Shown here: positions 23,672 through 35,500 of the stretch, piece by piece
Numbering within the stretch: the stretch's first letter is position 1
Layout: every line of letters starts with the position of its first letter
Assembly (NCBI GenBank): GCA_026119935.1
Contig: JALRMH010000007.1
Span: 859,097 to 923,096, forward strand
Source of the DNA: Endothia cerciana
Taxonomy: Eukaryota; Ascomycota; Sordariomycetes; Diaporthales; Cryphonectriaceae
Length of the DNA stretch: 64,000 nt
Direction of reading: 5' to 3'
The notes under the pieces: model-generated
Seen by the model: only the letters and a program-made list of their open reading frames with translations
Told to the model about the DNA's origin: nothing
The model's database searches: none
Made by a program: the position numbers and the translations under genes

Positions 23672-24430
23672 ATGGCTACCGCCACGGCAGAGCGCAGCTT
23701 GCCGGAAACAATCCTGATCTGGTTCCTCCAAGTCCTCGGAGCGGTGACGGCCATACTCTTCGGCGCGTTTGGTATACTGTCATGGCAGATTGCAGATGAA
23801 GCCAACCGGCTATCCGACACGGCGAACCAGGTGGCGGACACCGCGAATATGATCGCGTTGGTCGCGTTATGTGCCGGGAGCCCATCTGATGTGAGTCTGA
23901 AGCAACATCCTCTGGATTTGCATTTTCGGAGCGCAGAAGATGTTGACGCCGACCGGGGCTAGGCATCGTTCTCAGAATTCTGCAATGGCATCCAAGCTGC
24001 CGCGGAGGCGACCCTTTCTGAGGTGGCATCATCCTTCTTCGGGATAATCACCCCGACAGCTCTACCCAGCACGACCGCTTCGACAAGTTCAAGCGGTATC
24101 TCCGGCGAGCCTAGTAGTTCAACGTCTACTGGGACGACTACTGCGTCCACCACGGCCGGAGGGGCAACTCCAAGCGCAACCAGCACATCGGGAAGTTCTG
24201 CTAACAGTTCTTCGTCTATTCAACTCAGCTACGGCCAAAAGCTGGGGGTGGGCCTTGGCCTCGGGATAGGGCTCATTGTGGTTTTCATTAGCGCAATGAC
24301 AATATGGGCCATCATAAAGAAGAGAAGACTCCCTCCCAAGGTCCCCCCGAAGCAGAATTTAATCCACACAGGCAGCAAGGAAGGCTACAGGGAGCAGTAT
24401 CTAGGGGTAACTCGGCAGAATGAAGGATGA
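23672..24430 (+). CDS. Ser/Thr-rich protein with two predicted membrane segments
   Basis: Exons 23672-23890 and 23963-24430 encode 228 aa. The 72-bp intron has a GTGAGT donor and GGCTAG acceptor; the join gives SPSD then ASFSEFCNG. A first hydrophobic segment lies at about 13-38 (LIWFLQVLGAVTAILFGAFG). Next come a short polar stretch with heptad-like Ala/Asn pattern, and a Ser/Thr/Gly-rich stalk of some 60 residues likely to be O-mannosylated. A second hydrophobic segment at about 167-190 is followed by KKRR and a basic tail. The layout resembles fungal plasma-membrane sensor-like or mucin-like proteins, but no named domain (such as WSC) is visible. Function unknown. Confidence 0.7.
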
Positions 24431-25192
24431 ATAGTTAGGGATATGTTCAGAGATAGACGTGAAGGACCTGTATCTGTTCGTCTTGTGTGGCTTCATTACT
24501 GGATCAACATCTGGTCTCGACATTCGATATGCTTTGCTTGTCTTTGAAGGTACTCTTGGTTTCGAGTACTCGTCAGCTTGGTGTATATGGCACAGATGCT
24601 ATAACTGTTTGAGCCATGAGTTGTCAACCCGTGTCTTGTGAATTAAGGCGTAGAAAAATTGTGTGCTTTCCCTCCTCTGTTTGTTTAGCCATTTGCTTGT
24701 GTCGTTTCTGAGCCATTCCGCTCGCCACTGCAGAACGCGCTGGCTTGAACAGGCTCAACACGTTCATCTGCATGGGGGCGAGCTGCAAGTCATGGAACGG
24801 CGAGATGATTGTGTTAGGGACCCGAGCGACCTGGCTAATCTTACGCGCGTCTTAAGAGGAATTCTTGGCCCCGTCCCGTACCAGAGATCTTTTCTACAGA
24901 ATATTAATTGATTCGTCATGACCTGTTTGGCCTAGCGCCTGGCACTAGCAGTGCAAATGCAGCCCTAACCCTCGCCGCTCAGACTTTCGTCACCTACCCT
25001 GGCCCTTGTCCCGTGGTTGAGCTCACCTACAAACGACGTGCAGGTGGCGAGCGAGTTGCCATCCAAAGCCTACCTGTGTATCCTTACAGAGGCAGTGCCC
25101 TTTTCCACCAAGGATCCCACTTTCGACACTCTGGTTCCTCCACATCCTTTGAACTCCATTGATGCGAGTATCTACTTGCACCAGTGGGAAAG
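24431..25192. other. Intergenic region upstream of the RBM26-type gene
   Basis: 762 bp separating two plus-strand genes; should hold a 3' untranslated region and the promoter for the gene at 25193. Small open frames at 24663-24911 and 24908-25162 show no family features. Confidence 0.5.
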
Positions 25193-27854
25193 ATGCTGTT
25201 TCCCGAGGAGGACTCCCCAGTGCTCAAGGACTGGATCGTCAAGCGCCTCGAGAATACGTGTGTTGCGACTTTGAACTTCAAGTACACCATAACCTCCACG
25301 CGTGTCTCGCTGACATTGGGTTCTTCATAGGTCGGATGCTGATGCGGATGTTCTCGCGGATTATGTCCTCGCCCTCCTACATAATGCGAACGACGATGCG
25401 AATATCCAGGAAGTTTTCGAGGAAGAGATTACACCCTTCCTCAAGGAAGGTAGGATACACTGTTGGTATTCGAGCATTTTGGACCTCGCGCTGAGACGTT
25501 TCAATTACAGATACGAAGTTGTTCGCGAATGACCTGATCCAGACTATCAAGTACAAGTCGTACGTACCCGGCGCCCCTCCTCCACCGAAGCCGCAGTCCG
25601 CCGCCGCTCCTCAGCCCTCAGTCAATAATGCCCTGCTCGGCCAGCCACCTTTCCCGGCTGGTCCAGCAGCCGGCCCGCGCAAGCGCACCTTTCACGATCG
25701 CGGCGACTTCGATGCGCCGAACGGACGAGACCACTTCCAGGGAGGCGGGCGCTCGTTCAAGCAGCCGCGCCGCGCCGGGCGCAAAGGCTACATAGACCCA
25801 GACAGGCCTCGGCCGGTACAGCAGCCCCAGTACGGATATCCTGGCACCCCCGGATCGAATGCGCTGCCGCCCTTCGCGCCGATAGGCCCTGCCGCCTCGA
25901 TGCCCAACTTCGATCCGACCAACCCCGTGGAGGCGTTGAGGCAGCTCCAGCAGCTCCAGCAGCAGCTCCAGATGCAGATGGCGCCCTTCCCGGATTACAG
26001 TCAGCAGCAGGATTTCTCGGCGCAGCGGTCTGGACCGCAGAAAAAGAGAGGCCGATGTCGCGACTACGACACGAAGGGCTTCTGCGCGAGGGGGCAGAAC
26101 TGCTTGTATGAGCACAGCAACGGCACAGAGGCGATGTATAACCTGCCTACACCGCAGATATCGGGACAGATACAGCTACCAACAGAAGGTCGGTTACCGT
26201 CCATTTTTCAGGATTCACCGGGTCAAATTGGGGGTCTGATCCCCCAGTCTGTGCTACTCGGGCCTCCTTATTTCGATTTCTTTGAGTTCTTCAACAATAT
26301 ATCCGGCACGTCAGGTCTAACGGAGCAAGCAGAGTACGATCCGAGCAACGCATTGGTGATTGCGCCTCCGCAGGTGCCCCAGCTCCCGCTGCCGCAGCAG
26401 AACAACGGCCTCACTAACCACCGCAGAGACAACCGTCAGGGTCAGCACCAACGCAAGAACGGTACGCCTCGCGCTCCATTCTCACTGGCCGGGCCTGTCC
26501 ATGACAGGACCCAGACGAAGGTGGTGATTGAGAGCATACCGGAGGAGAACTTTGACGAGGAGCAGGTTCGCGGATTCTTCTCGCAGTTCGGCAACATCGA
26601 GGAGGTGACGATGATGCCATACAAGCGACTCGCGATTGTAAAGTTTGACAACTGGGCCTCTGCCAACGCGGCATACAAATCGCCCAAGGCGATCTTTGAA
26701 AACCGATTCGTTAAGGTCTTCTGGTACAAGGACGATAAGCACGCCGAAATCGGGAAGGCTGGCGCGAACGGGACGGGGAACGGCGCAACGGCGACAAATG
26801 GATCGCTTGGCGCATCAGCAGATGGCCAAGAGGAAGACTTTGACATGGAAGAGTTCAGGCGGAAGCAGGAAGAGGCGCAGAAGATCCATGAGGAAAAGCA
26901 GCGCCAGAAGCAGGGGATTGACAAGCAGCGTGCGCAACTGGAGAAGAGACAGAAAGAGCTGCAGGCGAAGCACGAGGCAGAGAAGCAGCGTCTTCTAGCC
27001 AAACTAGGCGGCTCCCGAAAGGACTCATCGGAAGCAGCCGCCAAGGGCGTGAGCACGGAGGAGGAGGGCGCCGAGGGGCCGAAGTCGTCTGCGCAGACCG
27101 AGGCCCTTCGAGCAACATTGGCGAAGCTACAGGAGGAGGCCAAGGAGTTCGGCCTGGACCCCGACGCGCACCTGGAGGACGATGCTACGATATCGACGTA
27201 CTCCTCAGGATATGCCCCTCGCGGCAGAGGTGGTTACTATAGGGGACGCGCGAGCTATACGCCGCGGGCGTCATACAGAGGAAGCCGCGGTGGCAGGGGC
27301 AATATCCATGCGGCCTATGCGGCCTTCACGCTGGATAACCGGCCCAAGAAGGTCGCCATGGCGGGTGTAAATTTCTCAGCGCCTGAAAAGGATGAGGCGC
27401 TGAGACAGCATCTCTTCGTAAGCCTTGCCTATCCATCATTCCGTTGACACATGAGGGACTGACAGCTTTCCCATAGAGTCTTGGCGAGTTCGCCGCTGAG
27501 ATCCAGGTCACCCCAACAGTGACGCACATCAGCTTCAGCGACCGCAAGGCGGCGGAGAAGTTCTACCAAAGCGTCGATAACAAGGCCCTACCTGGCCTGT
27601 CCGAGGGCGAGGACGTTCAGGTCTCATGGGTTCCCAACACCGCCGGCCCCCTCCCCGGCAGCTCCACTCACAAGGTTAACTTCTCTTCCTCTGCTGCTAA
27701 CGGCGGCGCTCCAGCTGACGACGCCCTCGACTCGGCCATGGCAGACGCCAGCAACGGCGGTGGCCAGCAGGGTAGCGGCCAGGGCCAGCAGGATGCTGTG
27801 GGCGCGGAGGTCGATTATGATGTCGCCGGCGAGAATGAGTGGGATGTCGAGTAG
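25193..27854 (+). CDS. rmn1: RBM26/27-type RNA-binding protein (Rmn1-like)
   Basis: Exons 25193-25257, 25331-25449, 25511-27417 and 27477-27854 encode 822 aa. Residues 1-85 form the PWI-like fold of RBM26/27 (LKDWIVKRLE, DADVLADYVLALL, then FANDLIQTIKYKSYVPG). A CCCH zinc finger (C-x8-C-x5-C-x3-H) is at about 244-263, an RRM at about 397-470 (TKVVIESIPEENF ... RLAIVKFDN), a Glu/Lys/Gln coiled coil at about 505-560, an Arg/Gly-rich patch near 635-655 and a second RRM-like region at about 668-750. In fission yeast the orthologue Rmn1 works with the Red1-Mtl1 (MTREC/NURS) complex that routes cryptic and unspliced transcripts to the nuclear exosome; in animals RBM26/27 belong to PAXT-linked decay. 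Start is the first ATG after an in-frame stop at 25160. Confidence 0.88.
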
Positions 27855-29057
27855 GACGGCAGGCCGTCCTCTCCTCGCGATGTTGTTCACGACATCAAGA
27901 CGTTCCTGGACTTTCACCTCCAGGAAGTTGTTGGACGCCTGCTCGAGTGGAGTCCAGTGGCCTTGATCATATGAATGCAGTGTCAGCCCTGAAGGTCAAA
28001 GGAAGCCGGAGCCAGCAGTAGGCCGGCCGTTGACGCTCAGCTCGAGCATGGCGTGACAGGTGGGGGATCAGAGGCATGTCGTGCGGCTCCATCTCGATAC
28101 TGTCTGTGCCGTTTCCTAGGGACGCGGGTAGTTGGCCGATACGAGCAAGCATAGCAGATATTTATTTCCGCGTGCAGGCGTTTTCGGGGGGGGGGGGGAG
28201 GGACCAATTCTCACGCTCGATAGGAAAAAGGGAACAGCGGTGGTCCCTCGGTATCATAGCATCGTTATGGCGTGTTGTATGTATGAGATAGGCTGTAACA
28301 GTGTTGGGCATAATGCTATGTCATACCATAGGAGCTTCTGACACGAAACGGGTCAATACCCAAGCACAGGGGATCATCAACTGTGTAAGGTCTAGAATAT
28401 CCTCTACCTGTAGCGAGACTCCTGAGTGATTCCTGCTCCCGTGCCATCTACTTTGCGAGCCCCTTGTCTTGCCCCCCCCGATCCCTTCCCTTGTCGGACC
28501 GCCTCGCAACTCACACCAACGCTCGCCCCCGCGCTGCCCTGCTTGTCTTCCCCAATGGAAGTCCCCTCTGTTGAAGCGAGGCTGACCTCCATCCATCCAT
28601 CCCATGCCGCCGTCCATTCGATAAGACTTTATTGTTATTCAGAACAGCAACCCCAACGGCTCCACAGGAGCGTGTTGAACTCCGAATGCTCCATTTTGTT
28701 TTCCCCGCCTTTTCCTTTCTCCATTCTCCCGTGTATTGGAATAAGAAATGTTGAATCTCGCATGTAACGCCTGCCCTCTGAGCCCCCATGCAAACCCATA
28801 TCGTTAAGGAAAGGGTAGTTGATCTGATCCGTTCATGTATGTCCCACCGCTGTTGTGGCCTGCGTAAGACGTTGCCGGTGCGGCGGGATGGCCGCTGGCG
28901 AAAGTGATTAGGGGAGACTGTGTCATCCGCTCCGTCGTGTTAAATTCAGGTCGTATAAGTGGTCATTTGATTACGTTGAGCCGAGGCGCTGTTGAAGCCT
29001 CTTCTCGCCGTGCTGTCTGCACGCGTCTGTATGCGTGTGCCTGCGCAGTCGGCGAGG
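27855..29057. other. Convergent intergenic region
   Basis: 1.2 kb between the convergent RBM26-type gene and MTHFR. A pure G run lies at 28186-28198. Frames on both strands are short. No gene supported. Confidence 0.5.
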
Positions 29058-30932
29058 TTAGTTTGCTGGGGCGGGCCCGTCCGGCTGGACCTCGACGTCT
29101 AGGTCCTTGACCTTGAGATCGCTCGTGATCTCGAAGATCGTGCGTGGCTGGTGGAAATCGTTGTTCACTGGTTCAGAGCCGTTAGCACGAGCTCTCGACG
29201 GACCCGGTCACACCTGCGCGGTAGGGGACTGACCAATATTGACCAGGCGCCATTCCCTCATCATGCGCTCGAGCAGGATGCGGCTGGGGCTCCCGGCGTC
29301 GAAACACCTCGCCCAGTCCATGCCGAGCTGGAAGGCCTCGTCCTTCCAGGCGAGGAAGCTGATGGACTCGACGATGGTGGGCTGGACGATCTCCTTGCCG
29401 GGGAAGACACCCCAGGTCACGGCATTGGGGCCCTCTGACGGCGTGTTGGTCTTGAACTCGCCCGTCTTGCTGGTGGCGTAGTATGTCAGGTCCGGGTGCT
29501 TCTCGATGCGCGAGATGAGCTCGGGGAACACGTCTGGCGAGACGAAGAGCTCCACGTAGGCCTTCTGGTAGACGAAGCCGTTCCTGGGGCCCCAGCCGTG
29601 GACGGGGTGGTTGGACTTGACGCCGTTGACGGCAGGCTGCGAGTTGATGGTGATCAGGCCCCTGCTGTTGAGGTCGATCAGGTCGCGGATGATGGGGCTG
29701 GCCTCGCCGGTGAGCGGCGCCTCGCTCCAGGGGAGGGAGTCGAGGTCCTTGTTCAGGTACCTGAGGAAGACGCTCGAGACGTCCCTGATGGACCTGGGCT
29801 CGCCCCACTTCTTGCGGTTCTGCTCGTTGGTGCCCGTCAGGCCGATGCCGTAGGCGTCCAGCTCGCCGAAGGCAGGGGAGCGGGAGTCGCCCCAGCGGCC
29901 GTTGGGGAACTCGTCCCAGTCCATGGTCCTCGAGATGTAGGACTTGTTCCTGTTGCGCCAGAAGATGGGGCGCACGTCCTCCTGCCGCCTGCCGAGGGCG
30001 AGGGACTGCTTCCAGGGCAGGGACTGCTGGATGGGGCTCCGCTCCGAGGGCAGCCAGTCCAGCTCCTCGAGGACCATGCGCGTGGCCTGCGCGAGGTTCA
30101 TGGTGTAGAAGTGCAGGTGGGGGATGCCGGCGGCGACGATCTTGCGGCACATGTCGGCGACGAGGGTCTTGCCGAGGTCCCGGACGGCCACGTCGTCGTT
30201 CTTGACCGGCTCCAGCGCGGCCATGAACACGTCGGGGACCCTGCAGTTCATGTGGTTCGCCCTCCTCAGGAAGCTGGCGTAGGTGGCGATGGGCATGATG
30301 CCGGGGAGGATGGGCACGTCGATGCCGCGGGCGCGGACCCTGCCGACCCAGCGCAGGAAGTTGTCGACGTCGTAGAACATCTGGGTGACGATGAAGCCGG
30401 CGCCGGCGTCGACCTTCTCCTTGAGGTGGTCCAGCAGCTGCTCCTCGTCCTTGTTGTCGTCGCAGCCCTCGGGGTAGCCGGCCACGCCGATGTCGAAGTG
30501 GTCATGGTACGTCTTGCGGATGTGGCGGACCAGGTCCCTGGCGTAGGTGAAGCCGTCGTCGGCGGCCTCCCACCTCTCCTTGTCGCGCGGCGGGTCGCCC
30601 CTCAGGGCCAGGATGTTCGTGCAGCCGGCCTTGTAGGCCTTGCGCAGTGCCTCGTCCACCTTCTCGAGGCCCATGTCCGTGCAGGTCAGGTGCATGCAGG
30701 TCTCGAGGCCGAAGTAGGCCTGGGCCTGGCTGACCATCTCGCAGGTGAGCTCGGCGACGCGGCCGCCGGCCCCCCATGTGATGTCAATGAACTTGGGGCC
30801 GAAGTGGTCCATGCGCTCGATGCGGTCGTAGAGGTTCTGCACGCCGGTGAGGGTCTTGGGAGGGAAGTACTCGAAGGAGAAGGAGGGCTGGCCCGTCCTC
30901 TCGGCGTCTGCTATCATGTCCCTGACGTGCAT
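29058..30932 (-). CDS. MET13: Methylenetetrahydrofolate reductase
   Basis: Exons 30932-29234 and 29167-29058 encode 602 aa (about 600 in yeast Met13). The intron has a GTCAGT donor, a GTGCTAAC branch site and a CAG acceptor; splicing gives the family ending NIVNNDFHQPRTIFEI. The N-terminal TIM barrel (about 1-300) shows FSFEYFPPKT, DITWGAGG, HLTCTD, ALRGDPP and the flavin-contact region PGIMPI. The C-terminal half is the eukaryote-type regulatory domain that binds S-adenosylmethionine. The enzyme reduces 5,10-methylene-THF to 5-methyl-THF with FAD and NAD(P)H, supplying methyl groups for methionine synthesis in the cytosol. Third codon positions are almost all G or C, which keeps a 490-codon antisense frame open; that antisense frame is not a gene. 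I cannot tell from sequence whether this is the MET12 or MET13 type; length and position of introns favour the major form. Confidence 0.95.
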
Positions 30933-31020
30933 CCTGGCGGTCTGGGTGAGGGCGGGAGGGTCTCGTAGGCTGAGGTCGGTGGTGCTCTCCGGGCCAGACG
31001 ACCGAGGGGACAGGATCCGG

Positions 31021-31056
31021 GCTGATCAGGAGGGAGTGGCTGATCAGGAGGGAGTG
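31021..31056. repeat. Two tandem 18-bp repeats
   Basis: GCTGATCAGGAGGGAGTG occurs twice head to tail, with four bases of a third copy following, about 90 bp upstream of the MTHFR start codon. It may lie in the promoter or leader of MTHFR; whether it binds a regulator is not known. Confidence 0.9.
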
Positions 31057-32135
31057 GCTGCTCTGGAGGAAGAGGACGTGTCAGTCGAGGGTGACCACGA
31101 GGTGCTTGCTGCTGCTGCTGCTGCTGTCCTGGGCAGCTGCCGGGCAAGATGTACTGCTGGTGCCTGGAGAAACAGAAACACCGGACTGGGCAATTGGTTA
31201 TTGGTGTACCACAGGGGACAACCCTCGGCGAGGTATGGGGCACATGCGTGCGTCCTGGAGTGCGTGCGGGATTGGGAAGCTGGGGCTGGTGGCTCGGAGA
31301 CTTCTTTGAAAGGCGCCGAGCCACAAGGTCAGGGCCGAGAGCGAGGCCGGGGGAGGCTGCAGACCAAGGGAGAGGGAGACTATCGTGGGGAGGGAGGTGG
31401 GGGGGCGCGGCCTACCTCTACAATCTTGAACGAGGGGATCCGGATGCTCTCAACACGTCCCCTTGTGGCGGACTGCTCCTCTATTCCACCATGAAGAGGA
31501 GGGCTCGCGGGAGGGAGGGAGGCACAGGAGAAAGAGGGGTGCGGGTGCATGAGTGAGGGTGTGAGCGTGATGGTGATGGAGTAGCGAAATCTCCTCCGAC
31601 TAGGCGACGGCAGCGAAAGCGGTCCATAGGTCGATCTCTTTTTTCTTTTTTTTTTCTTCCCAAGGTAGCGCGGGCAGCTTTCCCTTCCCACGCACGAGGG
31701 GCCCGCCCCTCCATCATTATTTCCCCTCTCCTAATTAGTAGTATGTATGATTATCCACATCCAGCCTTTATCACATGGATCCCCAGCAGCATCATCGAAT
31801 AGGGTCCTCCTCAACGGTGTTTTCCCCGCGGACGTGGCTGGAAAAGTCTGGCGCAACAGCGCCAGAAGTATTTTGTACAGATCACGGCATTCTCTCCTTA
31901 CTATCTCGACCATTCTACTCTGGTAGTGCTGATTTCTTGTAGTTGTACTTAAGACAGGGGGGGCTTTTTTTGGAGGGGGAATGGCCTCCCCACTATTGAC
32001 GACCCGACCCGAGTGCTGGGTCGCCTGCCAGCTGACGGCTGAGCCCCACCTGTCGCCACCTGCCACCGATCAAACATGCCCCCCCCCCCCCCAAAACGTC
32101 TTCTGTTTATCACTGTCTTCAAACACTCCCCTCAT

Positions 32136-32166
<31 letters not shown>
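32136..32166. repeat. CA/TA compound microsatellite
   Basis: A run of about ten CA units passes directly into five TA units, just beyond the stop codon of the MFS transporter gene, within its likely 3' untranslated region. Confidence 0.9.
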
Positions 32167-32169
<3 letters not shown>

Positions 32170-32187
32170 GACAGCACTTTGGCATGA

Positions 32188-33890
32188 TCAGTAGCTCGCC
32201 CCGGCCCTCGTCCTCATCCCCTGCCCAAACTTCCACAACACCGCCGGCCCCGCCACCCCCAGCACCAGCCCTGCCAGGGCCAGCACGCTGTTCCCCCACC
32301 CGTACCCCAGCGTACCATATATACTCGGCGCGAAGAGCGGGAAGGCAAAGGCGGTCATGCTCCTCAGGAACTGCGTGGCCGCCAGCGCGCTGCCCGTGTG
32401 CTCGGGCCACGCGTCGATGATGTACGCCTGCATGGGAAGGCCGGAGAGCTGCGCCCCGAACATGTATACGAACGCCCCCAGGTCCACCGCGGCCCACTGC
32501 GCGCGGTACTGCGCCGTCCAGCCGTAGATCAGGATGCCCGCGGGCGCGAGGAGCGCCCCGGGGAGCATCAGCGGCACGCGGAACTCGGGGATGTGCTCGC
32601 GCTGGCCCACACCTCCGCCCCCGCCGCCGGGCCCATCCCGCATCCGCCGGAAGAGCCTGTCCATCAGGGGCCCGCCGAGCTGCGACCCGGCTATCTCCCC
32701 CAGCGCGCACGAGACGTAGTGCAGGCCGCTGGTCTCGACGGGCTCGCCGTACTGCTCGATCCACACGGTGGCGAACCGCGAGAGCACCACGTAGAGGAGG
32801 CCGTAGTTGAAGGCCTGCACGGCCCCGACGACCTGGAGGCTCGGGTGGAACACCAGAAGGCGCAGCGGCCGGCCGAGGGCCTGCTTGAGCAACTGGGCGA
32901 GCGGCTTCTTGTCCCCCAGGCGCTCGTAGGCCGTCCGGTAGTTGGGGTTGCCCGTGTCTCGCCGGAGCTTCTCGGCGCGCCTCCGGAGGATCACGGGCGC
33001 GAAGGTCTCGCGGACCGTGGTCCAGGTCACGGCTGTCATGATGACCTGGAAGATGGACGTCGCCCTGGATGCTCTAGTCAGGACTGCAGACTCCCTGCTA
33101 GGGGGCTGGGACCCGAGCCCACCAGAACATCCACCTCCAACTAGCCCTTCCGGCCATGAACCCCCCGACGATAGGACCTGTCATATGTTAACGAGACGGC
33201 ACACAAGCAGTTTCTTGGAGGCGCTGGCCGCCTACCGACAGCAGAACCAAGGACGGAGATAGTTAAATAAATCCTCAGCCCCCTCCCTCTCTCCTCAGGC
33301 CTCCAGATATCTCCCAGCACCCCACCGCCGAGCGCGTATATCGCACTCGCCCCAAAGCCCGCCATGAACCTCGCAGCGATCAGCAGCCCCTTGGTATCGG
33401 CAAAGCCGCACACGATGTTCCAGAGGACGAACCACGCGTTGGAGGCGTGCAGGACCCTCTTCCGCCCACAGACCTCCGACAGCGGGCCGATGGCCATCGG
33501 GCCGAACGCCGTCGCCAGCAGGTACACGGACAGCGCCATGGCCGACTCGGCGGCCGTCATGTCCAGGTCCCTCTGGATCGTGGTGAGCGCCGGCGCCATG
33601 ATGGTCGAGACCATGATCCGGTTGAAGCCCGACGCGGAGAGCGAGTCGGTCACCGCCCACTTGCGGCGGCCGGGCCAGTCCTTGGGGTTCTCGCTGTCGA
33701 AGGGCCGCCTGAACTCAACGAGGAAGGGGTCCTCGTCAGGCTTCGCAGCCGTAGGCTCCCCCACCGCGGCGGCGGCGGCGGCGGCACCAATAATATCGCT
33801 CTCTGCGGGCTTCATCTCCAGATCGGAAGAGGGTGGTGTCGCTGATTTCAGGGCGTCGGTCACCCCTGCGGTCCGCGCGTGGGCAGCCAT
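32188..33890 (-). CDS. MFS transporter, DHA1 drug:H+ antiporter type
   Basis: Exons 33890-33236, 33177-33123 and 33064-32188 encode 528 aa. The two introns (58 and 58 bp) restore GSAVGPIVGGFMAGRAS and WRWMFWATSIFQ, both typical of the family. A cytosolic N-terminal tail of about 85 residues with an Ala run precedes about 12 membrane segments. Motif A (GPLSEVCGRKRVL) is in the loop after the second segment and motif C (VLGSAVGPIVGG) in the fifth. The central cytosolic loop (RRRAEKLRRDTGNPNYRTAYE) is typical of fungal multidrug or metabolite exporters of the DHA1 branch. No biosynthetic gene lies nearby, so a substrate cannot be inferred. Codons are almost all G/C-ending, as in the adjacent MTHFR gene. 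Confidence 0.88.
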
Positions 33891-35500
33891 CGTCTCTGAC
33901 TTCGGCTGGACGGGCTCTTTTTTTTTCTTTTTCTTTAAGCTGGAAGGGAGGAACAGACGACATACTACACAGCACAGCAGGCCGGGCCCTCAACGCTTTA
34001 TACGTCGCTTACGAGGCACCTTTAACCGCCCGCATGTCGTGTCAAGCGCGTTGGTGCCTGTTCGCCCCACGAGCAGCCCGAGCGCCGACCGGCTCGACGA
34101 GGGTATAGGCATCACCGCCGTCAGCTCCTCCGCCCAACGCCCCGCTTCCCCCGGGGGGCTCGGTGCAACAACCTGCCGTTGGGGTCTGATGTCCCGGGGG
34201 AGAGTCCTGTGCACGAATCCTTCGTGGTTGTCTAGGTTGTTACCGTCGTTATATCCGGGCTTCGAGCAGACCCGAGCCTGGTTCATGCGAGGCTAGATGA
34301 TCAGATAAGATTATGGACGGAGGTGTGGCCGGGGAGCCGGGGAGCCTCGGCGCTCGGCCTCGGTGCTGCAGTCGGGTACCGGGTTTCCGACAATCGACTG
34401 TCGACTTCACGTCAACAAAACCTCGTCTTACTCTAGCTATCACCGGTAGGGGTTATTTTTCGAGCTGCGGAGCCGTCACCGAGGACTAGGTAATGTAGTG
34501 GCCGTCCGTGCTGCGGCGCGAGAAGGGTGGCGTAATTATGAGAGCCATCGTGCTCTTCGCTGCGTTGGGTGGCTGTTGACATGTGGTGCTTGCTCGCCGG
34601 GGGTGTTTCTCAGAGAGTCAAGAATCAACCGGGTCTTCTTTTCTCTTCTAGTGCCATAATGCATGTCTCGATACTGTTTACAACTACAATTCAATTACTA
34701 CACCTCTAGAACGGGCGTGGTCAGTGCTTGTGTATTGTGTTAGAAATAATTGTAGACACTCGCATGGACAACCGGTTGTGCATGCAGATGATGCAGACAT
34801 ACAGGTCAGTGTCTAGTCTCAAGATCGTGTTCAGTATTTCAGGGGGCCATTGTCATGACCGTTTCGAGTTTCGGGGAACAAATGGAAAGGAAGATTGCAC
34901 AAAGTGATCAACGACATAGCATTTATTACGGTCCTGCATCCCTTAACACAAGCTTCCCATCTACCATCCGACATATACACATATTTCACAAGGATGAAAC
35001 CCGCATTGACGAAGACCTGTGTGACTTGAGATAACTTGAGCTTCCCTGTTATGCTAATACCTGGGTAGCGAACCGTCACCAACTACCTTACCTCGTCGGG
35101 TTTTGGCAGACCAACCCGTTAGGCCTGGCAATTCTTCACCAGGGCGCATCACCTTCACCATAGACAATTCACTACAACTTGCAGTGATCTAATGAAAGGA
35201 GCCAGAACCTTAATCACAGTCCTTTCAATGCACGACCTACTTCACTGGCACCGAATTGCACTTCACCGGTACTAGCCCCATTGACCACCGCAATAGTTTC
35301 TGTCTAAATCCATATTTCAACCACTTCTTCTGCTACAGCACAAGTTAAAAGCTGCCAGTAGACCACTCAACCTCTATCAGCTACTCCACAGACCAAGCAC
35401 CTCTCTGATATCAACCACTCCGCAAAGTACTACCACGCTCGTACACCAAAACCCAGAGACCTACGTCTCACATCAAGAAGAGTGACAACCGACCGCAACT
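33891..35500. other. Intergenic region between MFS and secreted protein genes
   Basis: 1.6 kb, with the MFS promoter on the left (T/C-rich at 33920-33940) and the leader of the secreted protein gene on the right, where 35160-35470 is rich in CA and CT. An 83-codon frame at 34831-35082 (minus) has no recognisable features. No gene supported. Confidence 0.5.

Larger units (their letters stand above)
30933..32187. promoter_or_regulatory. MTHFR upstream region, MFS 3' region
   Basis: 1.25 kb upstream of MTHFR and downstream of the MFS gene, both minus-strand. It carries two perfect 18-bp tandem repeats (31021-31056), a (GCT)n run near 31107-31126, a pyrimidine/purine-rich stretch around 31500-31700, a pure C run at 32079-32092, and a CA/TA microsatellite at 32136-32166. 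No gene supported. Confidence 0.5.

Noticed and set aside
29496..30968. 490-codon plus-strand frame opposite MTHFR
   Set aside because: It is the mirror of a gene with nearly all G/C third positions, which removes antisense stops; the composition (Val/Gly/Glu/Ala/Asp/His) is that of a shadow frame.
32398..33144. 248-codon plus frame opposite the MFS gene
   Set aside because: Shadow frame produced by high GC3; the MFS protein on the other strand has clear family motifs.
32188..33890. MFS gene broken into two genes or a pseudogene
   Set aside because: Stops between the two long frames fall inside two short introns; splicing gives continuous family motifs.
29058..33890. Biosynthetic gene cluster around the MFS transporter and SDR gene
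   Set aside because: No polyketide, peptide or terpene synthase, P450 or pathway regulator is adjacent; the neighbours are housekeeping genes.
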